This document shows, piece by piece, positions 1 through 7,946 of a DNA stretch of 64,000 bases. The notes beneath the pieces were generated by a model. The model did no database searches and had not been told where the DNA came from. It saw only the letters and a program-made list of their open reading frames with translations. Source of the DNA: Caldicellulosiruptor diazotrophicus (GTDB taxonomy: Bacteria > Bacillota > Thermoanaerobacteria > Caldicellulosiruptorales > Caldicellulosiruptoraceae); NCBI RefSeq assembly GCF_017347585.1, contig NZ_AP024480.1:1944001-2008000 (forward strand), written 5' to 3'. How positions within the stretch are numbered: position 1 is the stretch's first letter; each line of letters begins with the position of its first letter. Position numbers and translations under genes: made by a program.

Positions 1-555
1 TATCATCAAAGCAACAACAATAGCAATTATTGGGTCTATAATGTACACATGTGTAAGTTTTATTGCAACAAGCCCTAAGAATACTCCAAATGAGGTAAAC
101 ACATCTGTGAAAAGATGCATAGCATCTGCTTCCAAAGCCACAGAATCTGTTTTTTTAGCTACTTTAAAGAGTTTTGAAGATATAAAAAGGTTTACAACGG
201 CTGAGATTAGCATAACCAAAAGCCCTGCTTCTATTTTCTCAACTTCTCCACCCTTTACAATCTTTTTTATTGCCTCATAAATAATCATAGCTGCTGCTAA
301 AAATATTAATATTGCCTCAAATGCACCAGAGACATTTTCAAACTTGCCATGACCAAAAGGATGGTCACTGTCTGCTGGTTTTCTTGCTTGTTTGATGGAA
401 AAATACGCAACCAAGCTTGCTAAAAGGTCAATGCCAGAATGAATCGCTTCTGATATAACAGACACAGAACCCATAATGCTGCCTGCAATAAGTTTGAATA
501 AAACCAATGCTGTATTAGAAAAAACTGACAAAAGCGCCGCACCTTGTTTTTCCAT
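1..555 (-). CDS. Cation diffusion facilitator (CDF) family transporter, C-terminus cut by window edge
   Basis: This is the N-terminal 185 residues or so of a CDF metal/proton antiporter in the cytoplasmic membrane, exporting divalent cations such as Zn, Co, Ni, Fe or Mn. The translation contains the family pattern SDHPFGHGK, an early transmembrane helix with SEAIHSGID (a CDF metal-site region) and a later EADAMHLFTDV segment holding the second His/Asp pair. The ATG at 555 follows AAGG and an in-frame stop lies just upstream, so the start is secure. The gene follows a structured leader RNA (611-730) that could control it. Which metal it handles cannot be read from the visible part. Confidence 0.9.
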   Translation of the reverse strand, partial: MEKQGAALLSVFSNTALVLFKLIAGSIMGSVSVISEAIHSGIDLLASLVAYFSIKQARKPADSDHPFGHGKFENVSGAFEAILIFLAAAMIIYEAIKKIVKGGEVEKIEAGLLVMLISAVVNLFISSKLFKVAKKTDSVALEADAMHLFTDVFTSFGVFLGLVAIKLTHVYIIDPIIAIVVALMI

Positions 556-610
556 ATACCTTCATTAAAACCCCTTTCATTATAATCTTCTTCGCAAAAC
601 TATTAAAACA

Positions 611-730
611 ATAAAAAAATCCTGCCAAGACTCATGTTTTGTAAAAAACATGGGTCCCGCAGGATTTTTAATCCCTGCTGCCTGGTAAAATCCCCAGGCC
701 CGAAAAGAGCTTTTGAACTCTTTTCTGACC
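611..730 (-). promoter_or_regulatory. Structured leader RNA with terminator/antiterminator architecture upstream of the CDF gene
   Basis: Read on the minus strand, four perfect or near-perfect hairpins follow each other: 725-702 (8 bp), 699-680 (6 bp), 678-659 (8 bp with one bulge) and 652-633 (8 bp). A 4-bp pairing of 730-727 with 656-653 would close the first three into a four-way junction. The arm 666-659 can instead pair perfectly with 625-618, giving a stem followed by seven U residues, which is an intrinsic terminator. Mutually exclusive pairing of one arm is typical of a transcription attenuator or riboswitch. I could not match it to a known class. It contains GGGAC and GCAGCAGGG, which faintly recall NiCo (czcD) RNAs, but the full consensus is missing. 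Confidence 0.6.
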
Positions 731-762
731 GCTTTTTAATAGAGAATATTAACTTATTCATG

Positions 763-1632
763 TTACTTGAGCTTTATTTTAACATCAAAGAGGTCTTTTG
801 TAAAGATTTTTTTAGCATCTGAAAAGTTATTTATTGTTGTAAAAAGAAGCTTTTCACAAATGATTTCAACCATGTTAATAGGCAAATTGATAAAGGGTGT
901 CACGTTATATATACATATATCTTTCAGAGGAAGAAAATCAACACAAATCTCAGAAAGAAAAAAGAACTTCTTCAAAAATTCAAAATCTTCTACCACACCC
1001 TTTTCAGGATAGCATACCATCCCTCTTTTTAACGCATAAGCTGTCTTGTCTAACTCTCTGAACACAAACACTAGATCAGCATTTTCAAACAATTTCTCTT
1101 CTTCCCAGCAGTTTATTATAACTGTTCCGAACTCTCCCAAAAGTTCATCAGCTATTTTTGTCTCTTGAAATGAAGCAAATGAAGTATAAAGAATATCTGT
1201 ATTTTCCGCAAGCTCATATAAAAGTCCATTTTTTTTAGCTTTTTCAAGTCCAATTATTCCTATTTTTCTGTTTTTTAAACGCTGACCATATTTTTTTAAT
1301 ACTTCTCTTACAATATAATATGCAATAAAACAATTAATGTGAATGTTTTGTTCATACGTCCAATCAAAATGTATAACTCTTCCTTTTCTTTGTTGGTCAA
1401 TAAAATGTCTTATTTTTTTATGTTTTTTAGAAATATTTTTTGTTTCTGGAAACATGAAAAATTCCAATCTCATCTCTATTCCACTAATTAGCCTTATATA
1501 TTCTTCAAACTTAGGTTGTGAATTTGCAACCAAAATTTTTCTTAAAAATAGAGGAAATAACTTTGCATATTCTGGAACGAAAATCCTATTTTCACTTTCT
1601 AAAACAAATGTAACAGTATAAATTTTTATCAA
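763..1632 (-). CDS. Conserved hypothetical protein, possibly Rossmann-like
   Basis: I do not recognise this 289-residue protein. The middle (about 120-200) alternates short hydrophobic strands and helices, with IGIIGLEKAKKNG followed by ILYTS, VIINCW and LVFVFRE, which resembles a nucleotide-binding Rossmann-like fold but lacks a clear GxGxxG. There is no signal peptide or membrane segment. It starts with TTG 20 bases after the stop of the quinate dehydrogenase-like gene and has no strong ribosome binding site, so translational coupling to that gene is likely. Function is unknown; the next gene in the same direction is the CDF transporter. Confidence 0.6.
   Translation of the reverse strand: MIKIYTVTFVLESENRIFVPEYAKLFPLFLRKILVANSQPKFEEYIRLISGIEMRLEFFMFPETKNISKKHKKIRHFIDQQRKGRVIHFDWTYEQNIHINCFIAYYIVREVLKKYGQRLKNRKIGIIGLEKAKKNGLLYELAENTDILYTSFASFQETKIADELLGEFGTVIINCWEEEKLFENADLVFVFRELDKTAYALKRGMVCYPEKGVVEDFEFLKKFFFLSEICVDFLPLKDICIYNVTPFINLPINMVEIICEKLLFTTINNFSDAKKIFTKDLFDVKIKLK
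776..804 (-). promoter_or_regulatory. Candidate sigma-A promoter for the CDF leader RNA
   Basis: On the minus strand TTTACA (804-799) is separated by 17 bases from TAAAAT (781-776), inside the 3' end of the preceding coding region. Initiation near 769 would put the structured leader at the 5' end of the CDF transcript. Confidence 0.45.
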
Positions 1633-1651
1633 CCCAAGAAAATATCTTCTA

Positions 1652-2563
1652 CTAATAGAATATTTCTACTCTGGGCTTAAAATCAATCTCTTTTATGAGC
1701 TTTTCTATCTCTTTTTGGCTCATATCTTCCAATTTTTTACCCGTCAGGGCAACTAAAATAGCCTCAACAACATTTGTTCCAAAAGATCTGCCCTCAAATT
1801 CAGGTGTTGTAGTAACAAGCATCTTTAGTTTTCTTTTTTTAAGCTCTTCAACATCCTCTTTTGTAATGGTATTTGTGATGATTATCTTTCCTTCCAAACT
1901 ATCTGGCATGTACTTTTGAATGTATTTATAATCTCCCGCAATGATGTCTGCCATTTTAAAATATTTCCAATACTTTCTAAGCTTTTTAGGGTTTTCTTCT
2001 TTTTTGTCATCATTGGGATACAACATTTTAAAAGGCAGCTTTATTATCAATGGGACAAGCAAAGCCGCAAGATAGTAAAATACCCTGAGACTCTTTATCA
2101 TAAGTGGAATTCCCAAGGCAAATAGGGCATCACCAAGCAAAAGCTTACATCCAGCTTCATATAGTCCCTCTGCAAGTTTGTATCTATCAAGTGCACATAC
2201 AACAAGTGCCGTTTTTCCTTTGAAATCTATTATGCTGTTGTCTTGAAGATATTTTATAACCCATTTTTCAAAGGTATTTTTAACACCTGTGCCGTCCACA
2301 AGAGGAGTTTTTTGAGCAGCATTTTTTATAGGAATAGCCTCTCTTATGACATAATTTTTACCTCCACCGTAAAGTACAATGTCAATTCCTCCCATACCAA
2401 AGGCATCTACTTTACCATCTAATGACTTTATAATCTCTATTGCCTTTTTTATATCTCCATCCGTTCCTATTCTTTCAATCTCAAAGTCAATACCCATTAT
2501 TTTAGCTTGGGTTTTGTGATCTCTCTTGCTCGAACCAATGCTGACACTCACTACCCTTTTCAT
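1652..2563 (-). CDS. Quinate 5-dehydrogenase-like protein (family label uncertain)
   Basis: This 303-residue protein matches my memory of a clostridial family automatically labelled quinate 5-dehydrogenase. Visible features are an N-terminal VSVSIGSSKRD motif, FGMGGIDIVLYGG around residue 55, VVCALDRYKLAEGL near 120 and a very hydrophobic stretch at about 150-185 that could be one or two membrane helices. A C-terminal segment has TTTPEFEGRSFGTNVVEA. No canonical dehydrogenase nucleotide motif is evident, so the label should not be taken as a demonstrated activity. It lies 27 bases downstream of an HTH regulator gene and just upstream of an unknown protein, probably one transcript. Confidence 0.6.
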   Translation of the reverse strand: MKRVVSVSIGSSKRDHKTQAKIMGIDFEIERIGTDGDIKKAIEIIKSLDGKVDAFGMGGIDIVLYGGGKNYVIREAIPIKNAAQKTPLVDGTGVKNTFEKWVIKYLQDNSIIDFKGKTALVVCALDRYKLAEGLYEAGCKLLLGDALFALGIPLMIKSLRVFYYLAALLVPLIIKLPFKMLYPNDDKKEENPKKLRKYWKYFKMADIIAGDYKYIQKYMPDSLEGKIIITNTITKEDVEELKKRKLKMLVTTTPEFEGRSFGTNVVEAILVALTGKKLEDMSQKEIEKLIKEIDFKPRVEIFY

Positions 2564-2590
2564 GCAAAAAACATCTCCTTTTCCTTCTTG

Positions 2591-3139
2591 CTACTTCACA
2601 ATAGAATCTAAAATTCTCTTCAGCTCTTCCACATCCACTTCAACATCATATTTGAGCGGAGATTTTCCCAGAGGTATCGTAATGACCTCACAATCAAGAA
2701 AAGCTTTGAACCAGTTTAGTCTAAAGTCCGAACCCATGGCAATTACAATGTCAAACATTTTAAAATTATTTATATATTCACTCATGATATTTAAAAGCTC
2801 AGCAGCAGAAAGGGAGTTTATAAAACTATTTCTTTCTTCTTCTGTCATTAACAGATAGTAGTTTATTCCGTAACTCTTCAATACCTGCTCTACCTCATGC
2901 TTGTTTTTTACAGGAAATCCAATTGCAGCAATTTTTTTGCCCTTGCGTACTTCTCCAAGCCCTTCAAGCTTTGAGATAAAAGACCTGTCTATTTTCAGCT
3001 TTTCGGCAACCTCAATCTGCGAAAATCCTTTTTGACGAAGGTCCAATATTTTCTTGACTTCATCCACTATTTTTTGAAGACTTATGACCTTATCACCAAC
3101 CCTGTAAAAATCCATTTCTTTATCACACTCAACCGCCAT
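2591..3139 (-). CDS. HTH transcriptional regulator with uncharacterised C-terminal domain
   Basis: Residues about 30-60 form a helix-turn-helix (GFSQIEVAEKLKIDRSFISK), a sigma-70 region 4 or Xre-like recognition unit. The following 120 residues look like a small alpha/beta sensor domain (KKIAAIGFP, then FDIVIAMGSDFRLNWF) of unknown ligand. It is first in a same-strand cluster with the quinate dehydrogenase-like gene and probably regulates that cluster. A promoter at 3152-3180 puts the expected transcription start only about 5 bases before this ATG, so translation is either leaderless or begins at an inner ATG at 3112. Confidence 0.75.
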   Translation of the reverse strand: MAVECDKEMDFYRVGDKVISLQKIVDEVKKILDLRQKGFSQIEVAEKLKIDRSFISKLEGLGEVRKGKKIAAIGFPVKNKHEVEQVLKSYGINYYLLMTEEERNSFINSLSAAELLNIMSEYINNFKMFDIVIAMGSDFRLNWFKAFLDCEVITIPLGKSPLKYDVEVDVEELKRILDSIVK

Positions 3140-3151
3140 TTGTTTTATTCT

Positions 3152-3180
3152 ATATTACCACAAAAGCCTCTTTATGTTAA
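3152..3180 (-). promoter_or_regulatory. Candidate promoter of the HTH regulator cluster
   Basis: Minus strand TTAACA (3180-3175), 17-base spacer, TAATAT (3157-3152). Only 12 bases separate the -10 from the ATG at 3139, and no Shine-Dalgarno is present there. Confidence 0.45.
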
Positions 3181-3211
3181 CATTTTTGTGCACATAGTTT
3201 TCAAAAAAATT

Positions 3212-3838
3212 TTAACTTAGCAGCTTTTTAATATCCTCTTCAGAGACCTGTGAAAAGTTGACATAAAACTGTCCAACTGCCCAAAATGGTTCACTACTTA
3301 CAATATAAAAGATACCATCACATTCTTTTTCCAGTTCTTTTAACGTCGAAGGTGCAATTACCGGTGTTGCAACGTATATCTTTTTAGGATTTAGTTTTGA
3401 AAGAAACCTTATACATGCTTTTGTTGTTGCGCCTGTTGCAATTCCATCGTCTACTATTATAGCCTCCTTATTTTCCAAGCTTTTATATTCGATAGAACCC
3501 CTGTACTCAATAAGCTGGTCCTTCAAGCCCACTAAGACTCTTTTCTTTTGGTGTTCAATATATTCGTCTTTCATAGAAAAATATTCTAAATACTCATTAT
3601 TTAAAACCACATCCCCATTTATGTCCACTGCGGCAATAGCAAACTCTCTGTTAAAAGGGGCACCTATCTTTTTTGCCAACACAATATCCAAAGGGATTTT
3701 GAGCCTATCTGCAATTACTTTTGCGACAACCAGTCCACCTCTTGGAACTGCAAAAATTACAACATCTTGCCTTCCCTTAAATATTTCTAATTTCTTAGCT
3801 AACTTTTCTCCAGCATCTACCCTGTCTTTAAAAAGCAT
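3212..3838 (-). CDS. Phosphoribosyltransferase family protein
   Basis: A 208-residue type I phosphoribosyltransferase-fold protein. The PRPP-binding loop is AIIVDDGIATGATTKA (about residues 148-163), with the two acidic residues and the TGAT turn intact. An N-terminal VPRGGLVVAKVIADRL segment supplies the pyrophosphate-binding region. The family is often annotated only as putative phosphoribosyltransferase, and the base acceptor cannot be deduced. I chose the ATG at 3838, which has GGGAGAGGG seven to eight bases upstream; a TTG two codons earlier overlaps that site. It stands alone, after the terminator of the cyclase gene. Confidence 0.85.
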   Translation of the reverse strand: MLFKDRVDAGEKLAKKLEIFKGRQDVVIFAVPRGGLVVAKVIADRLKIPLDIVLAKKIGAPFNREFAIAAVDINGDVVLNNEYLEYFSMKDEYIEHQKKRVLVGLKDQLIEYRGSIEYKSLENKEAIIVDDGIATGATTKACIRFLSKLNPKKIYVATPVIAPSTLKELEKECDGIFYIVSSEPFWAVGQFYVNFSQVSEEDIKKLLS

Positions 3839-3884
3839 TTTCAAAACCCTCTCCCTTTGTTAAATGACTTAATCTTTAACCTTA

Positions 3885-3927
3885 AAAACAAAAATGGCAC
3901 CTACATTTATTTTACCACATTGGTGCC
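3885..3927 (-). terminator. Intrinsic terminator after the cyclase gene
   Basis: Minus-strand GGCACC (927-922 of the 3.9 kb region) pairs with GGTGCC and is followed by ATTTTTGTTTTT. The loop is about 20 bases, so the stem is short but the U tract is strong. Confidence 0.6.
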
Positions 3928-3982
3928 TTCTAAAAATCGCTTTAATTTTGAAATCCTTAATTTCACACATTAACAAAGAAAC

Positions 3983-4612
3983 TTAGTCTTCAATCAACAC
4001 CACCCTTGCAGGTGCACCGTCGCAGTCTTTTATTTTTAGCGGCAGTGCTGCATACCTGTATTTCCCTCTACATACCTGTGAAAGGTCTAAACCTTCAATA
4101 ATCACCACATCATTGGAAAGAAGTAGCTTGTGCACAGCAAAATCGTAGGAAGCAAATTCCTCTATCGAAAGACAATCAATCCCCACAACCTGAACTTTCT
4201 TTTCGATGAGAAACTGGGCTGCCTCTAAGCTCAAATAAACATAATTTTCATAGAACTCTGAGGTGTTGCTAAGATACTGAGAATTTTTGGTCTTGAAAAA
4301 TATCCTATCACCATAGTCTATGTCCTTGCTTTCAAGAAACTCTCTGGTTATACTATCGTTATCATAGACTTCAAAAACCTTGACTTCTCCTATCAAGTAT
4401 TCCAAAGGAATCTGGTCAACTGTCCTACCATCCTTTATAAAATGAGCTGGGGCGTCAATGTGCGTCCCTGTGTGTGATGAAAGTATGAGCTTGCTCACGT
4501 TTGCTGCTTCTCCTTTTTCAATGCTATAAACCTTTGATATTTGTGGTTTTGGGTCACCAGGAAAATAAACCATACTATTTGAAATTGGACTGCTAACATC
4601 AATAATCCTCAT
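3983..4612 (-). CDS. Cyclase family protein (kynurenine formamidase-like metal hydrolase)
   Basis: The 209-residue product carries the hallmark SHTGTHIDAPAHF motif (about residues 45-57), whose His and Asp residues bind the metal in kynurenine formamidase (KynB) and related amide or ester hydrolases. VVGIDCLSIE and a C-terminal cluster of small residues match the rest of the fold. No tryptophan-degradation genes are nearby, so the physiological substrate is open; many clostridial members are of unknown role. The ATG at 4612 is preceded by AAGGAGG at a good spacing; a TTG at 4618 is too close to that site. Confidence 0.85.
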   Translation of the reverse strand: MRIIDVSSPISNSMVYFPGDPKPQISKVYSIEKGEAANVSKLILSSHTGTHIDAPAHFIKDGRTVDQIPLEYLIGEVKVFEVYDNDSITREFLESKDIDYGDRIFFKTKNSQYLSNTSEFYENYVYLSLEAAQFLIEKKVQVVGIDCLSIEEFASYDFAVHKLLLSNDVVIIEGLDLSQVCRGKYRYAALPLKIKDCDGAPARVVLIED

Positions 4613-4654
4613 TTTCAAAACCTCCTTGAACTAAAAATTTTTCTTAAAAATAAC

Positions 4655-4684
4655 AAAAAGGGGCTTCTGTCTAAAGCCCCTTTT
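4655..4684 (-). terminator. Intrinsic terminator of proS
   Basis: Minus-strand AAAAGGGGCTT and AAGCCCCTTTT form an 11-bp stem with a seven-base loop and a U-rich tail. Confidence 0.85.
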
Positions 4685-4703
4685 GCTGACAAGCATTTCA
4701 AAC

Positions 4704-6422
4704 TTATATTTGGTATTTTGCTTTTTCTTCCTTGATTAGATTCATTACAAACTCTATTGCTTTCTCAATTTCAACTTCAAAAGATTCTTTTGTTCTTCTG
4801 TTTCTAATCTCAAGCTTTCCTTCTGATATTTTCTTCCCAACAGTAACTCTGAACGGAATTCCAATCAAATCTGCATCCTTGAACTTAACGCCCGCTCTTT
4901 CATCTCTGTCATCAATCAAAACCTCAACTCCATTTTTCTGAAGGTTTTCATAAATCTCAAATGCAATCTTGTTCTGATTTTCATCTTTTACATTTACAGG
5001 CACAACAATTACCTCATACGGTGCAACAGTAATTGGCCAGATTATACCGTCCTCATCGTGCATCTGTTCAATGATAGCTGCAGCTGTCCTGTTGATACCA
5101 ATACCATAACATCCCATTATCATTAGCTTCTTCTCGCCTTTTTCATCTGTATAAACACAATTAAATGCCTCTGTATACTTTGTACCAAGCTTAAATATAT
5201 GTCCAACTTCAATTCCTCTTTCAATTGTCACCTTTTGAGAGTGGCATTTTGGACAAAGGTCGTCTTGTGTTATATTCCTGAGGTCAGCAAACTTTGTTAC
5301 TTTAAAATCTGAAAGATTAACATTCTTTATATGGTAATCTGTCTTATTTGCGCCAACCACAAAGTTTTTGAGATATTTTATCTCGTTGTCTGCATACACA
5401 TCTATCGGCAGTCCAATTGGCCCGGCAAATCCCACCTTTGCACCTGTAATTTTCTCTACATCTTCTGCCGATGCAAGCTCAAGGTCTGTAGCTCCTAAAA
5501 GATTTTTTAATTTTGTTTCATTTACCTCTCTATCTCCTCTCACCAGCACTGCAACAAACTTGTCATCTGCCTTGTAAATCATTGTTTTTACAAACCTTGT
5601 ACTGTCAATACCCAGGAAGTTCACAAGCTCCTCAATTGTTCTTACATTTGGAGTGTAGACTTCCTGTTTTTCTTTTAGCTCCTCATTGTTTTCAACTGGT
5701 GTGTCCAAACACTCTGCCTTTTCCAAGTTTGCAGCATATCCGCAGGCTTTACAATATGCAATCTCTGCCTCGCCAACAGATGATGGAACCATAAACTCAT
5801 GTGAACTTGCTCCGCCCATTGCCCCTGTGTCTGCCTCGACAATCTTTACATCAAGTCCGCATCTTTTGAATATCCTTACATATGCATCATACATCTTTTG
5901 GTACGATATTTCTAAGCCTTTTTCATCAATGTCAAAAGAATAAGCATCTTTCATTGTAAACTCTCGGCAGCGCATAACCCCAAACCGTGGTCTTCTTTCA
6001 TCACGAAACTTTGTTTGAATTTGATACAAAATTTTTGGAAGATCCCTGTAAGATGAAATCTCATTCCTGACTATATAAGTAAATGCTTCTTCGTGAGTAG
6101 GTCCCAAACAGTACTCCCTTTCATTTCTATCCTTTATTCTAAACATCTCTGGTCCAAATACTGCCCACCTGCCTGACTCTTCCCAAAGCTCTTTTGGCAT
6201 AAGTGCAGACATATGAACTTCTTGCGCACCGCTTCTATCCATCTCTTCACGAACAATATTCTCAATTTTTCTGAGTACTCTATAACCAAGCGGAAGATAA
6301 ACATAGATACCTGAAGAAAGTTGTCTCATAAATCCTGATCTTAGCATAAGCTTGTGCGACTCTATCTCTGTATCAGAAGGTGTTTCTTTCATTGTTGGCA
6401 TAAAAAGTTCTGAAACTTTCAT
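4704..6422 (-). CDS. proS: Prolyl-tRNA synthetase
   Basis: A full-length (572 residue) bacterial-type class II prolyl-tRNA synthetase, charging tRNA-Pro in the cytoplasm. Class II motifs are visible: [14 protein letters not shown]-like motif 2 around 138-150 (here [18 protein letters not shown]) and the motif 3 region [14 protein letters not shown] near 440. The segment between them, about 225-400, is the YbaK-like insertion that edits mischarged Ala-tRNA, as expected for the bacterial type. The C-terminal anticodon-binding domain contains [21 protein letters not shown]. It lies 38 bases downstream of the MscS gene's neighbourhood on the same strand but has its own terminator. Confidence 0.97.
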   Translation of the reverse strand: MKVSELFMPTMKETPSDTEIESHKLMLRSGFMRQLSSGIYVYLPLGYRVLRKIENIVREEMDRSGAQEVHMSALMPKELWEESGRWAVFGPEMFRIKDRNEREYCLGPTHEEAFTYIVRNEISSYRDLPKILYQIQTKFRDERRPRFGVMRCREFTMKDAYSFDIDEKGLEISYQKMYDAYVRIFKRCGLDVKIVEADTGAMGGASSHEFMVPSSVGEAEIAYCKACGYAANLEKAECLDTPVENNEELKEKQEVYTPNVRTIEELVNFLGIDSTRFVKTMIYKADDKFVAVLVRGDREVNETKLKNLLGATDLELASAEDVEKITGAKVGFAGPIGLPIDVYADNEIKYLKNFVVGANKTDYHIKNVNLSDFKVTKFADLRNITQDDLCPKCHSQKVTIERGIEVGHIFKLGTKYTEAFNCVYTDEKGEKKLMIMGCYGIGINRTAAAIIEQMHDEDGIIWPITVAPYEVIVVPVNVKDENQNKIAFEIYENLQKNGVEVLIDDRDERAGVKFKDADLIGIPFRVTVGKKISEGKLEIRNRRTKESFEVEIEKAIEFVMNLIKEEKAKYQI

Positions 6423-6460
6423 CTTTGTTCTATACTACCCCTTTCCAAGCTTTTAGTTTT

Positions 6461-7249
6461 TTAGTTTACAAAAAGCTTTTCAATAATCTTTTTTCTCATC
6501 GCCCTCTCTAAATCCCAATGTCGAAGAGGTTTTGTCTCTGTCACAATTCTGAGTGTATATTCTATCCAGTTTGTGTCCACAATACCAACAATCTGCGGTG
6601 GTGTAACAATGTCTTCTTTGAATTCTTCTTCAATCTCTTTGAACACCTCTTGAAGCTTCAAAGACACCTCATCAAAGTTCATTTTTGTGTTGAGCTTAAC
6701 ATCCACAATTGCCTTTGAGTTGTGCCTCGACCAGTTAGTAATAGCCCCTATGGAACCATTTGGAATAATATGGATTGAGCCGTTGTAGTCTTGAATTTTA
6801 ATTGTCTTTATTCCCATTTCTTTTACGGTACCACTTCTCCCATCAATTGTGACATAGTCACCAACAGACAGCTGGTCTTCTATAATTAAAAAAAGACCTG
6901 CTATTACATCTTTAATTAAACTCTGTGCACCAAAACCTATTGCAAGTCCACCTATTCCTGCAACAGCTAAGATTGTTTTGATTGAAACGTTAAAGTTTTC
7001 AAGAATGAGTACAATTATCAAAAAATATATAGAGTATTTTATAATACTTTTGAAAAGTGCTGCAAGAGTATCTATCCTTTTTTGATTGATAGGAAATACA
7101 GAACTTCTCTGTTTTTTCTTCCATTTCTCAAGCATTCTATTAGAAAACTTCAAAAATAAAAAACCTACAACTATGATGATTAAAGAGTAGATTATTTTAC
7201 CACTGTACTTCAAAATCATATCAGATATTTTACCAATATTCAAATACAT
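6461..7249 (-). CDS. MscS-family small-conductance mechanosensitive channel
   Basis: About 262 residues with three N-terminal transmembrane segments (roughly 15-33, 65-83 and 88-110). The third carries the glycine-rich pore helix AVAGIGGLAIGFGAQSLIKD typical of MscS TM3. The beta domain follows with EDQLSVGDYVTIDGRSGTVKEMGIKT and IPNGSIGAITNWSR, both family signatures. It protects the cell against hypo-osmotic lysis. The ATG at 7249 overlaps the stop of the amidotransferase gene as TGATG, so the two are translationally coupled. Confidence 0.93.
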   Translation of the reverse strand: MYLNIGKISDMILKYSGKIIYSLIIIVVGFLFLKFSNRMLEKWKKKQRSSVFPINQKRIDTLAALFKSIIKYSIYFLIIVLILENFNVSIKTILAVAGIGGLAIGFGAQSLIKDVIAGLFLIIEDQLSVGDYVTIDGRSGTVKEMGIKTIKIQDYNGSIHIIPNGSIGAITNWSRHNSKAIVDVKLNTKMNFDEVSLKLQEVFKEIEEEFKEDIVTPPQIVGIVDTNWIEYTLRIVTETKPLRHWDLERAMRKKIIEKLFVN

Positions 7250-7932
7250 CACCCTTCCAGAAACCTCTCAAAAAGCTCTTTTTGATAAAGGTTATTTTTT
7301 ACCATAAGCTCGGGATGCCATTGCACACCTACAAAAAAACTTCTGTCCTTTTTTGAAATTGCCTCCACTATACCATCTGCTGATACAGCCTCTATTTCAA
7401 AACCAGGTGCTACCTCTTCTATTGCCTGATGGTGAAAAGAGTTTACTAAAATCCTTCGGCTCCCAAAGATGCTGGCTAATAACCCTCCAACAATCTCCAC
7501 AGTGTGATATCCATATATACCATCAAGATTCTGGTAATGAGAAATGGTTGTTTTTCTTTCTAAGTCCTGTATCAAAGTCCCACCAAACGCAACATTCATA
7601 ACCTGCAAACCTCTACAAATTGCCAAAACCCTTCTGTCCATCTCATATGAAATTTTTATTGCTTCAAGTTCTATTTCATCTCTCAAAAGATTGATTTTTC
7701 TTATTCCTACTTGAGGTTCTTTGCCATAAAATTTAGGATGAACATCCTCACCTCCACAAAAAAGAACACATTCACACATCTGTATGTACTCTTTCAAAAA
7801 CTTGGTTGACAAAGCGCTTATTGGGAAAATTATAGGTTTTGCATTTAATATTAAAAGTACTTCTACATATTCACTCATGACATAAAGTCTTCTATTTTCT
7901 CTATCAAACCCTCCAAATACAAGTACATTCAT
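7249..7932 (-). CDS. Class-I glutamine amidotransferase-like gamma-glutamyl hydrolase (peptidase C26, PuuD-like)
   Basis: A 227-residue C26 peptidase or gamma-glutamyl-gamma-aminobutyrate hydrolase. The nucleophile elbow is LAICRGLQVMNVAFGG, and the His-Glu pair is in GVQWHPELM. FCGGEDVHPKFYG matches the PuuD oxyanion region. The family removes the glutamyl group from gamma-glutamyl amides. I chose the ATG at 7932 because AAGG lies eight bases upstream and the protein then begins with the conserved MNVLVFGG-type strand; a start at 7971 would overlap the ANTAR gene by 25 bases without a ribosome binding site. Its pairing with an ANTAR gene suggests a nitrogen-related role. Confidence 0.88.
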   Translation of the reverse strand: MNVLVFGGFDRENRRLYVMSEYVEVLLILNAKPIIFPISALSTKFLKEYIQMCECVLFCGGEDVHPKFYGKEPQVGIRKINLLRDEIELEAIKISYEMDRRVLAICRGLQVMNVAFGGTLIQDLERKTTISHYQNLDGIYGYHTVEIVGGLLASIFGSRRILVNSFHHQAIEEVAPGFEIEAVSADGIVEAISKKDRSFFVGVQWHPELMVKNNLYQKELFERFLEG

Positions 7933-7946
7933 TAGATTTGCCTTAC

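Noticed and set aside
556-760. NiCo (czcD) riboswitch assignment for the CDF leader
   Set aside because: GGGAC and GCAGCAGGG are present, but the order and the conserved junction segments I recall do not fit, so only a general attenuator is claimed.
634-822. Plus-strand 62-codon frame
   Set aside because: It runs antisense through the leader RNA and the end of the upstream gene, with no ribosome site and unlikely composition.
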